DNA of 64,000 bases, taken from contig OY987243.1 in the NCBI GenBank assembly GCA_963920765.1, positions 18,657,419 to 18,721,418 on the forward strand. The letters run 5' to 3'. The notes under the pieces are model-generated. The model did not search any database. It was not told the origin of the DNA and saw nothing but the letters and a program-made list of their open reading frames with translations. Shown here piece after piece: positions 23,996 to 34,881 of this stretch. Positions within the stretch are counted from its first letter, which is position 1. Each line of letters begins with the position of its first letter. Both the position numbers and the translations under genes were made by a program. This stretch comes from Ulota crispa (lineage: Eukaryota > Streptophyta > Bryopsida > Orthotrichales > Orthotrichaceae).

Positions 23996-24924
23996 CCCCT
24001 AAAGGACCAAGCCCATTTTTATGAGAAAATCACTGAAAACTGCCACTTTTGGGAGAATGAATACAAGGGTAGGAAAAAAAGTTTTTTTGAAAATTCATCT
24101 ATAGGATATTGCCCTAGACTATGGGAGGTACTTGTGGAAAAAAAATCAGCTCATTCTAGATGTATAAGAGTGAGATATTGACATCCAAAATGCAAAAAAA
24201 GTTTTTTTATTTGCTGCCCAAAAATCTCAAAAGCCTTTGATCACTCCAATATCAAAAAAGTTGCTCTACGCAAAGTTGAAGTTTATTTTTTCCATGTTGA
24301 AGACCAAGTTAAGTATGTGTAGGAGAGTTTTCAAATGAATTGGAGGTGTGGATCATACTTTGTAAAATATTGCAATGTTGTGAAGCCATGAAATTTGCAT
24401 ATACACTAGGCCAAGTAGGAGGATTTATGTAAAATTGAGAAATATGAGTTACTTTGATCCAAATGGTGAAAAACAAGGAATCTTAGTCTATTACAACTTG
24501 GAAAAGAAAAGTAAAAAAAAAAAAATTAAAGCACCAAATTTTACAAAGGGGCAAAAGGAATGGAGGTTTGGAAGTTCCGTATGTGCCCGCAAACAAAACT
24601 TCTCACTCATCAATCAAAATTGAATAATTCAAAGCTTTCCACATATATGAAAGTTTAAAGAATCAATTTTAGATTTTTATTTTTTAAAATGCAATTTTTA
24701 AAGAAGTTTTTTGGGCTGCTTGGATTGCCCGCCCTCCCTGTTTTCTGAAATTCATGCATAACTTCTTCAATATATGTCATAATGAAGAAAAAATTTCATT
24801 CCCAGGTAGATCGTTGAATTTCTCGCCTTCAATAAAAGTTTTAGAAAATCACAATAAGTAGTTTAGCATAGGTACATGCCTAAAATCCCATTTGTCCCCC
24901 AAACGGACAATGGTCCTTTAGGGG
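23996..24924 (+). mobile_element. TTAA-family element copy C (929 bp)
   Basis: Starts CCCCTAAAGGACCAAGCCC and ends TGGTCCTTTAGGGG. The flanks are TTAT and TTAG, each one change from TTAA. The interior is collinear with copy B. Confidence 0.8.
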
Positions 24925-24929
24925 TTAGG

Positions 24930-25900
24930 AGTTTCATTTTGCGGGCAATGAAGGTAGGAAGAGTGTAGAAAAAACATAGAAAGTTATCTTTTACTCTCAA
25001 ATTTGAAAAATTTCAAATGAAACTGAAAGTTACGAATTGTCTGTTAGAGCATTCTCATCATTGGGATTAACAATTTTCAAATTCTTCCAAAACTTATTAG
25101 CATATTAGTTATATCTTTCATTCATCAATACCTTTTACATTACATTTTTTGTAAACAAGAATCCAAAATGTTTTTTGGTTAAATTTTTTAATATATGCTA
25201 TCAACCCTTTTCCAACATATTCAAAATTGCACAAGAAATACAACATGTGTTTTTCTCTAAAAAGTTTGAAAAACAACACTTCACCTTCTGGAAGGATTAG
25301 AAAAACCTACATTTTGAAGTTTAGGCACATTGATCTTGCAATTGGTGGGGACATTCATTTCAAAATTTTGGGACAATGTACTTGTGCAAGTCAACCAAAG
25401 GATCCTACGGTTGGATTTGTTAAAAAATAAGTTTCAATGAAGATTTTGACCTTGCTTTGGGACTAATCTTTTGAAGTAGTTTTGGGCTTCTAAACACAAA
25501 AGAATTTTAGGGGTTAACTGTGTCCGGGTTGAAAGTTGATCTGGTGAAAGTGAAACTTTTTCCGCATCCACTTGCACAGGCTACCATATCTTTCTTTATT
25601 TAGAACAATTTATGCACGGATATGACGCTTCATTGAGCCATAACTCATAAATTTGTCGAAGAATTGTAAATGGATGTCTACTATAGTATTGCCCTGCTGA
25701 CTTGGTGCTCCCCTTCATCTGCCATCACACGTGATTACAGGCAAAAATAAATAAATAAATAAATAAATAAATAGGCAATGCGTACACTTGTTCTGCTTGA
25801 ACTATCGGAAGTTCGGAGCTCAACAAAAACTTGCAGTTAGTGTAGTGCCAGCCGATTGAAATTGCAAAAAATCCGGTTCAAATCTCAACTGACTAGATAA
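24930..25900. other. Intergenic with a short AAAT repeat
   Basis: No supported gene. A stray TTTAGGGGTTAA end occurs at 25506-25517. An (AAAT)n tract lies at 25745-25774. Positions 25690-25800 are directly repeated at 30410-30500. Confidence 0.5.
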
Positions 25901-25909
25901 AAAAACGGT

Positions 25910-26040
25910 TGGGGCTAGATGGCATGCCGTTTTGGCTGGGCCCCACTCTTTCGCAGCCTAGCAGCCTGCCTCGTCTTCCTGCTTGACCCTTCTTTCCAAT
26001 TGTGTGGCTTCAGCTTCCTGCTCCTCCTCTTGCTTGCTTG
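25910..26040. repeat. Repeat copied in inverse at 29765-29895
   Basis: ATGGCATGCCGTTTTGGCTG and the following 110 bases reappear on the other strand at 29765-29892. The copy here lacks the MITE that lies next to the other copy, so it acts as an empty-site reference. Confidence 0.75.
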
Positions 26041-26130
26041 CTTCCTCCCTCCAGCTCACTTCCTTCCTCCCTCCAGCTCGCTTCCTTCCTCCCTCTAGCT
26101 CGCTTCCTTCCTCCCTCCAGCTCGCTTCCT
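26018..26130. repeat. Tandem CT-rich minisatellite
   Basis: About four to five copies of a ~25-bp unit, CTTCCTTCCTCCCTCCAGCTCG. The unit is partly kept in the inverted arm at 27590. Confidence 0.85.
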
Positions 26131-26429
26131 CCCTTGTGCTCTCTTCTTGTGTTGCTTAGTGTTGCTTGCTCATGGTGTCGTGAGCTTCCTGACATTCCTG
26201 ACATCGCTCGCTTCCCCTGACTTGTATTTCCTTCATGACTTAAGTTGAAGAAGGGAATGTAATGAAACTAAAATGAAACAACATGCGCACAAAAGAAGAA
26301 GGAAAGTGACATGCACAACAAAACAAACGCTTGAAAACTTTAGTTCAAGGATATCTGTGTCATTTCAGAAAAAAACAGGGGTATCCATGTAAATATTGCA
26401 AATTTCAGGGGTATCCATGAAATTTTCCC
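26100..26429. repeat. Left arm of a 330-bp inverted repeat
   Basis: Nearly exact complement of 27261-27590, including ACTTGTATTTCCTTCATGAC, AACAACATGCGCACAAAAG and a terminal GGTATCCATGAAATTTTCC. The spacer is about 830 bp. The matching end GGGAAAATTT points inward on both arms. Confidence 0.8.
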
Positions 26430-27260
26430 TTTATTATACTCTATACATTGCTTAGTACCATACATATATTTGGGAGCAAAAGACTGAGCACTCGAGTCAT
26501 GGCCTGGTTGAAGTCCTCTAGTCTCAGCGGCCTGATCGATGCTGTTCATCAAGCTCGGTTGGCAGCATCCGTGCTTCCTCCTAATACAAGAATGCAGGGA
26601 TGATTTCTTCTTTATAATATATGCAAGTTAATGATGCTTCGTGAACAACTCATTTCAAATTTCTACAACTATTTTTAGCCATATGAGCACCTACGGGTTG
26701 AAGGACAAATGCCAAATGTATTCCATACATGAGTAATAGTGCTACAAAACCCAAAAAAAGCAACTGCATTTTCGTCATCAGAAGTTGATACCTCCTGTTC
26801 TTTGTTTTGTAAAAGCTCTCGATTAAGGCAATAAGCTGCAGCTATGGAAAGATTGTGATACAAAAAAAAAATTCATAGATTTAGATTGCACTGTTTACCC
26901 TCATTCAAGAGTAGTCAAAACAAGCAAAACCTCAATAGTGATGAGAGAGCTAAAAGAACTAAAAAACTAACGAAATCCAAAAATGGCGAGGGTAAAAATG
27001 TTTCAAATTGCCTTAAATCACTTCTAGATTATCCATCTGTCATATGATACGAGATATAGTTCTTCACAATCAAATGATTCTTCGAGTTCTTCTAAAGCCA
27101 AAATGACCCGCAAGGTCTTCAGCCTGTTATCTGTGCTTGGCAAGTCTACCAAAATCTTGTTCAAGCACTGCTAGGATTACAATGAGTTGCTTCAGCCAAC
27201 ATGCATCTATACACAACAACACGATGGGAAACTTGTAAAACATCCAGGCACTTAATTTTT

Positions 27261-27590
27261 AGGAAAAATTTCATGGATACCCCTGAAGTTTGCAATATTT
27301 ATATGAATACCCCTGTTTTTTTTCTGAAATGACACAGATATCCTTGAACTAAAGTTTTCAGGCGTTTGTTTTGTTGTGCATGCCACTTCCCTTCTTCTTT
27401 TGTGCGCATGTTGTTTCATTTTAGTTTCATTACATTCCCTTCTTCAACTTAAGTCATGAAGGAAATACAAGTCAGGGGAAGTGAGCGACGTCAAGAATGT
27501 CAAGAAGCTCACAACACCAAGAGCAAGCGACACTGAGCAACACAAGAAGAGAGCACAAGGGAGAAAGCCAGCTGGAGGGAGGAAGGAAGC
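27261..27590. repeat. Right arm of the 330-bp inverted repeat
   Basis: Complement of 26100-26429. A diverged piece of the same end sequence occurs at 130-220. Confidence 0.8.
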
Positions 27591-27599
27591 GAGCGGTGT

Positions 27600-28100
27600 C
27601 GGGTTGAGAAGAGCGCGCTTTGGGAACACGCAGGGTGTCTTGCTGCGATCGTGCGTTACCGACTAAAATTGTCTTCAATCTTGATCTTTTCTTCAAATCT
27701 TCAGTCTTCAGTATTCCGTTGGCCTATCCTGTGGCTGGCTTTAAGAATATAAGGGTCAAGGTAGGGATAAGAGCCCACTGGATACGGGACGGGTAGATCG
27801 GGACAGCAGACACAAGCTGCCGTTCGTATGACGGGATCCTAAAATCAAATTCACGATTTGCTGGCCAAAACTCCAGATCGTGAGAACAGAGCAAGTCTCG
27901 ACCATGTGGGTGATCAATCCCACTACGTCACCACGACAATAAATGAGGTTAAATTTGGTTTAACCCAAACTGTTTGCAACAAGGTTTACAAAACAAAATG
28001 GAAATGAATTGACAAATGAGCCTCCAAAACCGGCTAGGAATAACAAAGCCACATCCCACACATACATAAAAAATAAACCCAAAACATTCCTCTTGAAATT
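27600..28100. other. Intergenic, nothing recognised
   Basis: Moderate GC and no supported gene or repeat boundary. Confidence 0.45.
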
Positions 28101-28104
28101 TTCA

Positions 28105-28182
28105 TATCTTCAGATCTTCAAGTCTTCATGTTTTCAAGTCTTCAAGTCTTCATGTTTTCAAGTCTTCAAGTCTTTATGTTTT
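28105..28182. repeat. 24-bp minisatellite
   Basis: About three copies of TCAAGTCTTCAAGTCTTCAT followed by GTTT. Confidence 0.85.
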
Positions 28183-28289
28183 AATAAAAACAATGAAGAA
28201 AATCACAAATAACAAGTCCTAGAAAAGCAGCAACCTTCTATCTAGTGCCACAGATGGCTCAGAGATTCAAATGCTAAGTATAATAGCAA

Positions 28290-29100
28290 TTTGAAAAGCT
28301 CTTCTAACCCTTTAATATCTCTCCAAATTTCAACTCAATTTGAGATATTGTCCAAAGGTTATGCGGGTTCAAAGTAGAGGCTCTTCTTTCTTCTTACAAA
28401 CTAAACACTGCTTCTATAAACCTCTATAACTTTTGTTCTATACATCACCCATAGAAACGTGATATCAATTTAGAAAGATGATATTACTGGTTACAACCTT
28501 TAAAATTTTCACTTCAAAATAAAACTCTGTCTGAAAACTTTAGTCAATCAAAATGCGGGTCTCAATTTTTTTAGAGAGCATCCAAACCTCCAACTTCTAC
28601 CCACTATAACTTCTTCAATAAAACTCCAAATGAAATGATTAAAGATAATTCAAAAAGCTATGACAACAAACTATCACTCCTAAAAATCTGAAAAGAAAAT
28701 TTCATACTGTCCAAAAGTTATAGTTCTTCAAAGTTTTGGCCTTCTCCTAACAAAAACGCAGCCACCTCCAAACCTTCACACTTCCATAACTTTCTCGTCC
28801 AAGCTTCAAACCTCAAGTTTAAGGATTTTCTAAAAAACCAAGACTAAGATAAATACTCCCTCCAAATCTTGTTGCAAAATGATATACAGATCATAAGTTA
28901 TAGCTTGTCAAAATCTCAGCCTTTCTTCATAGTTTGACTTTTTGATTCCAAAATTCAAACACTCATAACTTTTGCATCACAACTCCAAATCAAACTTGCA
29001 AACTCATTTTGAAAAGGTAATCACACAAGGAACAACCTCCTCAAATTTCAATTCAAATTCATGTATACACAGAAAAATCTCACATCAAAGTTTCGGGATT
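28290..29100. repeat. Degenerate tandem array, ~180-bp unit
   Basis: Four and a half diverged units begin near 28380, 28560, 28741 and 28921. In each, a CATAACTT-like motif (28425, 28607, 28787, 28974) is followed about 90 bp later by a TGTCCAAAAGTTATAG-like motif (28340, 28520, 28705, 28880). The order is constant but identity is low, so this is an old satellite-like array or the tandem tail of a retroelement. Confidence 0.65.
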
Positions 29101-29425
29101 TTTTTCCTTCTTCCCACCAACACTCATACACTAATTTTCAACAACTAAGGGATCTTTCCTTCATAATTTCGACCCTATCTAAGGTAGGGAGGTGGGGCAC
29201 ATCAGCCCATGCCCTCCCTATCCTAACCCCACCATAGATGCCAAACCCTTTTTCCTTTCACACCTTTCTTATTGATTTCTAAACCCTTAGTATTTTTATT
29301 CAAACAAAGGCAAAATATATGAGCCTTCCAAAACATCTAGATAAATATATGAAAATGATTAAATTACAAAATAAATGCCATTGTAAAATGGCCACGTGCC
29401 CTTGCGAGCATATAATAGCGTCAAA
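29101..29425. other. Intergenic, nothing recognised
   Basis: AT-rich spacer between the tandem array and the SINE-like element. Confidence 0.45.
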
Positions 29426-29429
29426 CGCT

Positions 29430-29755
29430 TGTCTTCAGTCGCCAAGTCGTGGACTTGGTTGGCTGGAGAAGCGATCGTCTCTGGTCGCCCGCTGATTCGG
29501 GTTCAAATCCCATCGGACTCGTCGAGCGGTGATGGCGGCTCACGGCTTGGCAGCTAGTGAGGCAGGAAATTGGCCCAGCCAATCCGCTACCTACCCCCCT
29601 GAGCTATGCATGTGACAAGACGGCGCAGCGCACTGGAATCTATGGCCGCTGCGCTGTCACCAAACCGTGGTTCTCACCACGACCATCTCTTTTGCCTTGC
29701 TTGTTGATTTATTGAAATCAACACAAACATAAATATATAACAAGTATCTACATGA
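29430..29755 (+). mobile_element. tRNA-like SINE candidate
   Basis: A polymerase III B-box match (GGTTCAAATCC, 29500-29510) follows an A-box-like stretch (TCGCCAAGTCGTGG, near 29439). The GC-rich body leads to an A/T-rich tail with ACAAGTATCTACAT. The last ~100 bp recur in inverse at 63897-64000. Together these suggest a tRNA-derived SINE. The exact 5' end and any target duplication were not determined. Confidence 0.5.
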
Positions 29756-29895
29756 TGGAGATATTTCCAACATGACAGCGAGAGGAAGAGCAGGAAGCTG
29801 GAGCCGCACAGTTGGAAGGAAGGGTCGGGCAAGAAGACGGGGCAGGTTGCCAGGCTGCGAAAGAGTGGGACCCAGCCAAAACGGCATGCCATCTA

Positions 29896-30222
29896 AGGTA
29901 GGAGGCTCATAAATGGAGCATCTGAGGGTTGAAACTGAAATTTGGGTAGGTGAAATTCCTTGAAATGGTTTGTAGTAAACTTTCCTTGAAAGACAAGAAG
30001 AATCCGCATCTAATCCAAGTTGTTTCATATTTTTTGAAACTTTGTGGAACTAGTTATGAATATTTGAAGTGGAAAGGCGATAAAGCTCTAAAATGGAGCA
30101 CCTCCTCAAATGTACATGAGCTATACATTGTTGAAAGGTTATGAAAAATAAGATGTACAAAAAAAGTACATTTGTGGAGGTGCTCCATTTTAGAGCCTGC
30201 TCCAAATTTGAGCCTCCTACCT
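29896..30222. mobile_element. 327-bp TA-target MITE with an empty-site copy
   Basis: The ends AGGTAGGAGGCTCA and its complement are flanked by TA (29894-29895 and 30223-30224). The arms share further inverted matches (GGAGCACCTCC near 30092 and its complement near 30176). The repeat it sits in is present at 25910 without it: there GGGGCTAGATGGCATGCC has one TA at the junction. This fits a Tc1/mariner-type insertion. Confidence 0.8.
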
Positions 30223-30224
30223 TA

Positions 30225-30755
30225 GCCCCAGCCATAACAAACCGGTCCATTTTTTCAAAAAAAATCAGTAGGAATTTAGTAATTTTAGAGAAAATAACCG
30301 GTACATTAGTTGAAATCCGGTTGAAAGCGAGAAATGCCAGATTTTAGCCAGTTAAGCTAGAATTTCTCCCCGAACCCTGCTCGGAACGCAACTTGCTAGT
30401 TGCTGCTCTGCTGACTTGGCGGTCCCTTTCATCTGCCAACACACGGGACTACAGGCAAAAAAAAGGCAATGCGTACACCTGTTCTGCTCGGACTATCGGA
30501 GCGTAACTTGCAGTAGATCCTACCGATATGGAGGTCTCTGGCAGCCCCGCTCCGATCCTCTGAGTCGCTCTCTTCTACAAATACTGCTGGCAAGAGTGCT
30601 CAGTACATCTGCTACCCGGGTTACTACATCAAAGCAATAATGCTGAGCTCGTGATGCGCCTTCTTGAAGTGGTGCAGATTCGTCTAGTCGGCATCTACCA
30701 GGCTAGCCACAGGTGTTGCTTTTGGAGGTTGTGGAGTGATCTGCGCAGCGTCAGA
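30225..30755. other. Repeat remnants and region upstream of the methylase-like gene
   Basis: Positions 30410-30500 repeat 25690-25800. From 30520 GC rises. An earlier exon may exist at about 30668-30746, with an open frame between an AG and a possible donor, but it could not be joined in phase. Confidence 0.35.
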
Positions 30756-32439
30756 GTAGTCTGGATTATTCACAATTACCATGTTTTCTTATGCTTCTAT
30801 TGCCACCCGCCTCATGCCGGTTCCTCGAGCTTATTTTGTTGAAATCCTCACCTTCACCGACACTCTTCAAGGAACTCAGGTAATCTCGAAACTTGCTTCC
30901 ATTTGTTGCTGTTGAAAAGCGGTGGTGTTCGTACGCAAGAAGCTCAAGGGTCTTAGTGTTCTTTTTGCTGTTCATATGCTTCAATTTCAGTTTCGTTTAA
31001 CCACAACCAGGTGAAGAGGCTCAAGTGATTCTCAGTCAGTACAGCAATTTCTTAAGTCTTGCAACTTTCACCGAGCACGGGACAGACTGATATAATATAT
31101 GAGAATTTGATACTAGCGTCACTTTTGTCGTAGAGGCGCAGTTCATAGCGCTGAAAATGTGGTACTTTGACTCACAAAGTTCTAAACAATAAGGTTGGTC
31201 TAGATTCAGCTTTGGAGCCGCTAAGTGACGTTTTATATATCTCTCAGGTATTTATTCATTAGCCTAGAAAATTGCTTTACAACCTGATTACTTGAGCATT
31301 GCAAGCGAAAGGAATTTGAACATGGATCCTGCACAGAACGGCATTTTGGTCATGGGTACGAGCTCCCCTTATCTGTAGTATGCACTGCTTTCTGTTTGTT
31401 TAGTGCCTACTCATGATGAAACTTGTTATTTCTATCTCGATTAAGGATTCTGAGATTAGCTGTTGCATGCAGATGATGTCGAAGCTCAACGCCGCTCGCA
31501 GTGGCTCACCAAACTCAATTCTCTAGTTGCCAATGAGACAAGTCTTATGAGAGGGGAAAACAAAGTGGGCTTTTGCATATTGGAGATGCCTAGGTATAAC
31601 TTTTAGAATAAAATTTTTCTAAGTTTGAATTTTCACACGTATGTTATTTTAAGCGCTTTACAAATTGTCCATGTTTTATTTTATTTTTTAAAAAATTATT
31701 CCAAAAGTTTGGTAGTATTACTAATACTACCAATACTAAGAGTGTTTGAGATAAAATTTTGAATTGTTTCTTGCAACTACACTCATCCTGATGATTTGGT
31801 GCTTGACTGCACAGCAAGCATGGGTAAGGTCTCTCATATTCATTTATTATTTTTTTTCTAAGTAATACATTTCACTTTGAGTTCTGTTTAGGTTATATTT
31901 TCCTACAATTGCATGCTTTTTTGAAACCTTAGTGCCATTTTTTTTTTCCATTGTGCATCTCTGTTTTTATGTGGATGATGCTTCAACACCAAAGCATTGA
32001 TATGTAGGCTTGGTAGTTTGCATAGTCGTTTTTCAAGTTCAAGCTCTTCTTCCTTTGTCTATTATAGTTTTGCCAAGTATTGTTTTAACATAATTTCGAT
32101 TTCAAAGTCTTTTTGTTTATTGTAGAGGCTACAATCCACGCATGCTGCGCTCTTCAGAGACACATCATTGCTACTGAAGATGATGCTAAGATCTTTCATC
32201 AGTATCTAGTGCCACTTCTTTCTAGTGCTGGCCCAATTGCTGCCAAAAAATCTCGGCTAAATGACAACATTAGCTTGTTGGATTCTGACAATAATAGAAA
32301 ACTTTGTCCAAAACAATAGAAAACCAACAGTTTCTTGTTGTTTTGGACACTTGCCCACGCTAATTGACTAATTTAACATAATTTTGTAAAAAACTAAATA
32401 CGTTTTGTTCATTTCGAATGACTATCTAAATCAACAAAA

Positions 32440-33520
32440 AATTTAGAATCTTTAAGGATCTTTTGGGAATTTTTTGGGAATTTATGGGAATCTTTAAGAG
32501 TTGAAGAATCTTTTGGGAATCATTGAAAATCTTTTCAAGAAGATTTTAAGAATATTTAAAAATCTTTTCAAGATTTTAGAATCTTTGAAATTTTTTTTAG
32601 AATCTTTTAAAATCTTTTAGGAATCTTTGGAAATCTTTGGGAATCATTTCAAGTTTTTCTAAAATCTTTGAGAATGTTTGAGGACAACGGAGAATTTTCT
32701 TAGAATCTTTGAGAATCTTTTAGAAATCTTTGATAATCTTTGGGAATCTTTGGAAATCTTTAAAATCCTTTTGAAATTATTTTAGAATCTTAGAAATGGT
32801 TGAGAATGTTTGAGAATCTTTGGAAATCTTTGAAATTCTTTGCGTGTCTTTTTAAGTTATTTTGGAATCTTTGAGAATGTTTGAGGAGAATTGAGAATCT
32901 TCTTGGAATCTGTGAGAATTGTTTAGAAATCTTTGATAATCTTTGAAAATCTTTGAAAATCTTTGAGAATTTTTTCAAGTTTCTTTGGAATCTTTGAGAA
33001 TGTTTGAAAGTCTTTGGAAATCTTTGAGGATCTTTTTGGAGTCTTTGAAAATCTTTTAAGAATCTTTGGGAATTTTGGGGAATCTTTTCAAGTTTTTTTG
33101 AATTCTTTCAAAATGTTTGAGGACATTTGAGAATCTTTTAGAAATTTGTGAGAATCTTTGGAAATCCTTGGAAATCTTTTGAAAAATTTTTCAAGTTTTT
33201 TTGGAAGCTAAAAATATTTGAAAATCTTTTTAGAATCTTTGAGAATTCTTGAAAATCTTTGAGTACAGTTTGGAACATTTGAAAATCTCTGGAAAAATTT
33301 TAGGAATTTTGATTTTTTTGAGAATTTTGGAAAATCTTTAAAAATCTTCTTAGAATCTTATTAGAATCTTTTTGGAAGCTTTGAGAATCTTTAAAAATCT
33401 TTGGGAATCTTTGGGAATCATTTGAAAATCTTTTTGGAAATTTTAAATATCTTTGAGAATCCTTGAGAATTTTCAAGAACCTTTTTAGAATCTTTGAGAA
33501 TCTTTTTAAAATCTTTACAA
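32440..33520. repeat. Subterminal degenerate repeats (AATCTTTGRGAATC)
   Basis: About 1.1 kb of closely spaced variants of GAATCTTTGAGAATCTTTGG, period roughly 11-14 bp. In CACTA elements such arrays are transposase-binding sites; here the role is inferred from position. Confidence 0.75.
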
Positions 33521-34469
33521 AATTTGTTAAAATACTTCAAAATATTCATAGAAATAGAATCTCTTATATTGAATTAGAGTTTTTTAGGAATCTTTTTGTA
33601 ATTCATCAAAATATTTTAAAATATTTTTACTAAAAATAGTACTACAACAGTTTAGGTTTGTTTTTGAAATCTTTCTAGAATCTTTTTGGACCTCATTGAA
33701 ATGCTTTGAAGTTTTAAAAAATAAAAGAAATTTTCATTACAAATAGAATCTTTTAGAAGTTTGAGTGTACATTGACTAGTTTTATTTTCTTTACTTTTCA
33801 CAACTTGGTTAGATTTAAAATTAGCAACCTTTAAAATCAAGTAAAAACATGCCTATAGTAACAAAAAAATCAACAATTTTTTGTTGATCTGGACACTTTT
33901 GAACACAACTTCACTAATTCAACAAAAAAATTTATAAAAAGTACAACATTTTATTGTTTTAAATACCAAAATTTCTTTACAAACAAATATAAAAGATGCT
34001 TTTCAATTCTTTGTAAAAATCATATATGTCCCTCAAGGATTGAAAGTACCAAAATTATCTTTCCTTTTTGTATAAATATCAACAATGCTTCTAATATATT
34101 GGGAAAATATTAAAAATGCTCCTCAATTATTTTAAATTATTTATATCTTTGTTTTATATGATAACCATGTGTATAGTTTAATGCAAATTCTTACAAGAAA
34201 CCAAAGGTGATTTTTACATTTCAAATAACACAAAGATATATCTAACATTTCAAAATAGAAAAGCTTTTTTGTAATTTTTCCAATATAATAGGAGTATAAT
34301 TGATACTCCTACAAAAAATAAGGAATATTTTTTATGTCATATATTTTTGGCGTAAACTTGATATTTTGAAAGACTTAAAGGGTGTTTTTAGTATTTTTCC
34401 TTCTATTACTAACCAAATGAATTAAAAAGAAACCAATCTTATAAAATACTTTTATAAGCTTTAAAAGAT

Positions 34470-34881
34470 GAGAATTGATATGTGTACCACACCCTTCTAA
34501 TTACTATACCACACCACAGGGTAAATTTTAGATTTCTACCATTAAAAAGCTGAATTTGAAAATTTTGAATTCAGATTTGGATTTAGAGACTATGATATTG
34601 TCTAGAACCATAAAAAAAGTTGCAGTTCAAAAACACCCAATGAAAAAGTTTAGATAGGGAGAAAATTGTTACTTTTACTTTTGTTTGTAAAAAAAGATAA
34701 GCTTTTTCATTGGGTGTTGTTGAATTGCAACCTTTTTTATGGTCCTAAACAATACCATGGTCTCTAAGTCCAAATTTGAATTCAAAATTCTCAAACTCAA
34801 ATTTTTGATGGTAGAAATCTAAAATTTATCCCGGAGGTGTGGTACAGTAGTTCAAAGGGTGTAGTTCACATATTAATGCCC
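34470..34881. mobile_element. Mutator-type foldback element, copy 1
   Basis: The 412-bp element has long inverted arms (about 190 bp each) that begin GAGAATTGATATGTGTACCA-like and meet around CTTTTACTTTTG. The flanks TTAAAAGAT (34461-34469) and TTAAAAAAT (34882-34890) are a 9-bp duplication with one change, the Mutator signature. Copy 2 is at 45976. Confidence 0.82.

Noticed and set aside
29430-29520. A functional tRNA gene
   Set aside because: The B-box is good but no acceptor stem or anticodon arm can be folded, so a tRNA-derived SINE is more likely.
31814-31823. 9-nt micro-exon after CACAG in the methylase-like gene
   Set aside because: The resulting phase leads to a stop in the next exon; the longer in-frame reading HPDDLVLDCTAS fits better despite its weak acceptor.
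32790-32978. Minus-strand frame rich in FK and FS repeats
   Set aside because: It arises from the AATCTTTG array of the CACTA element.
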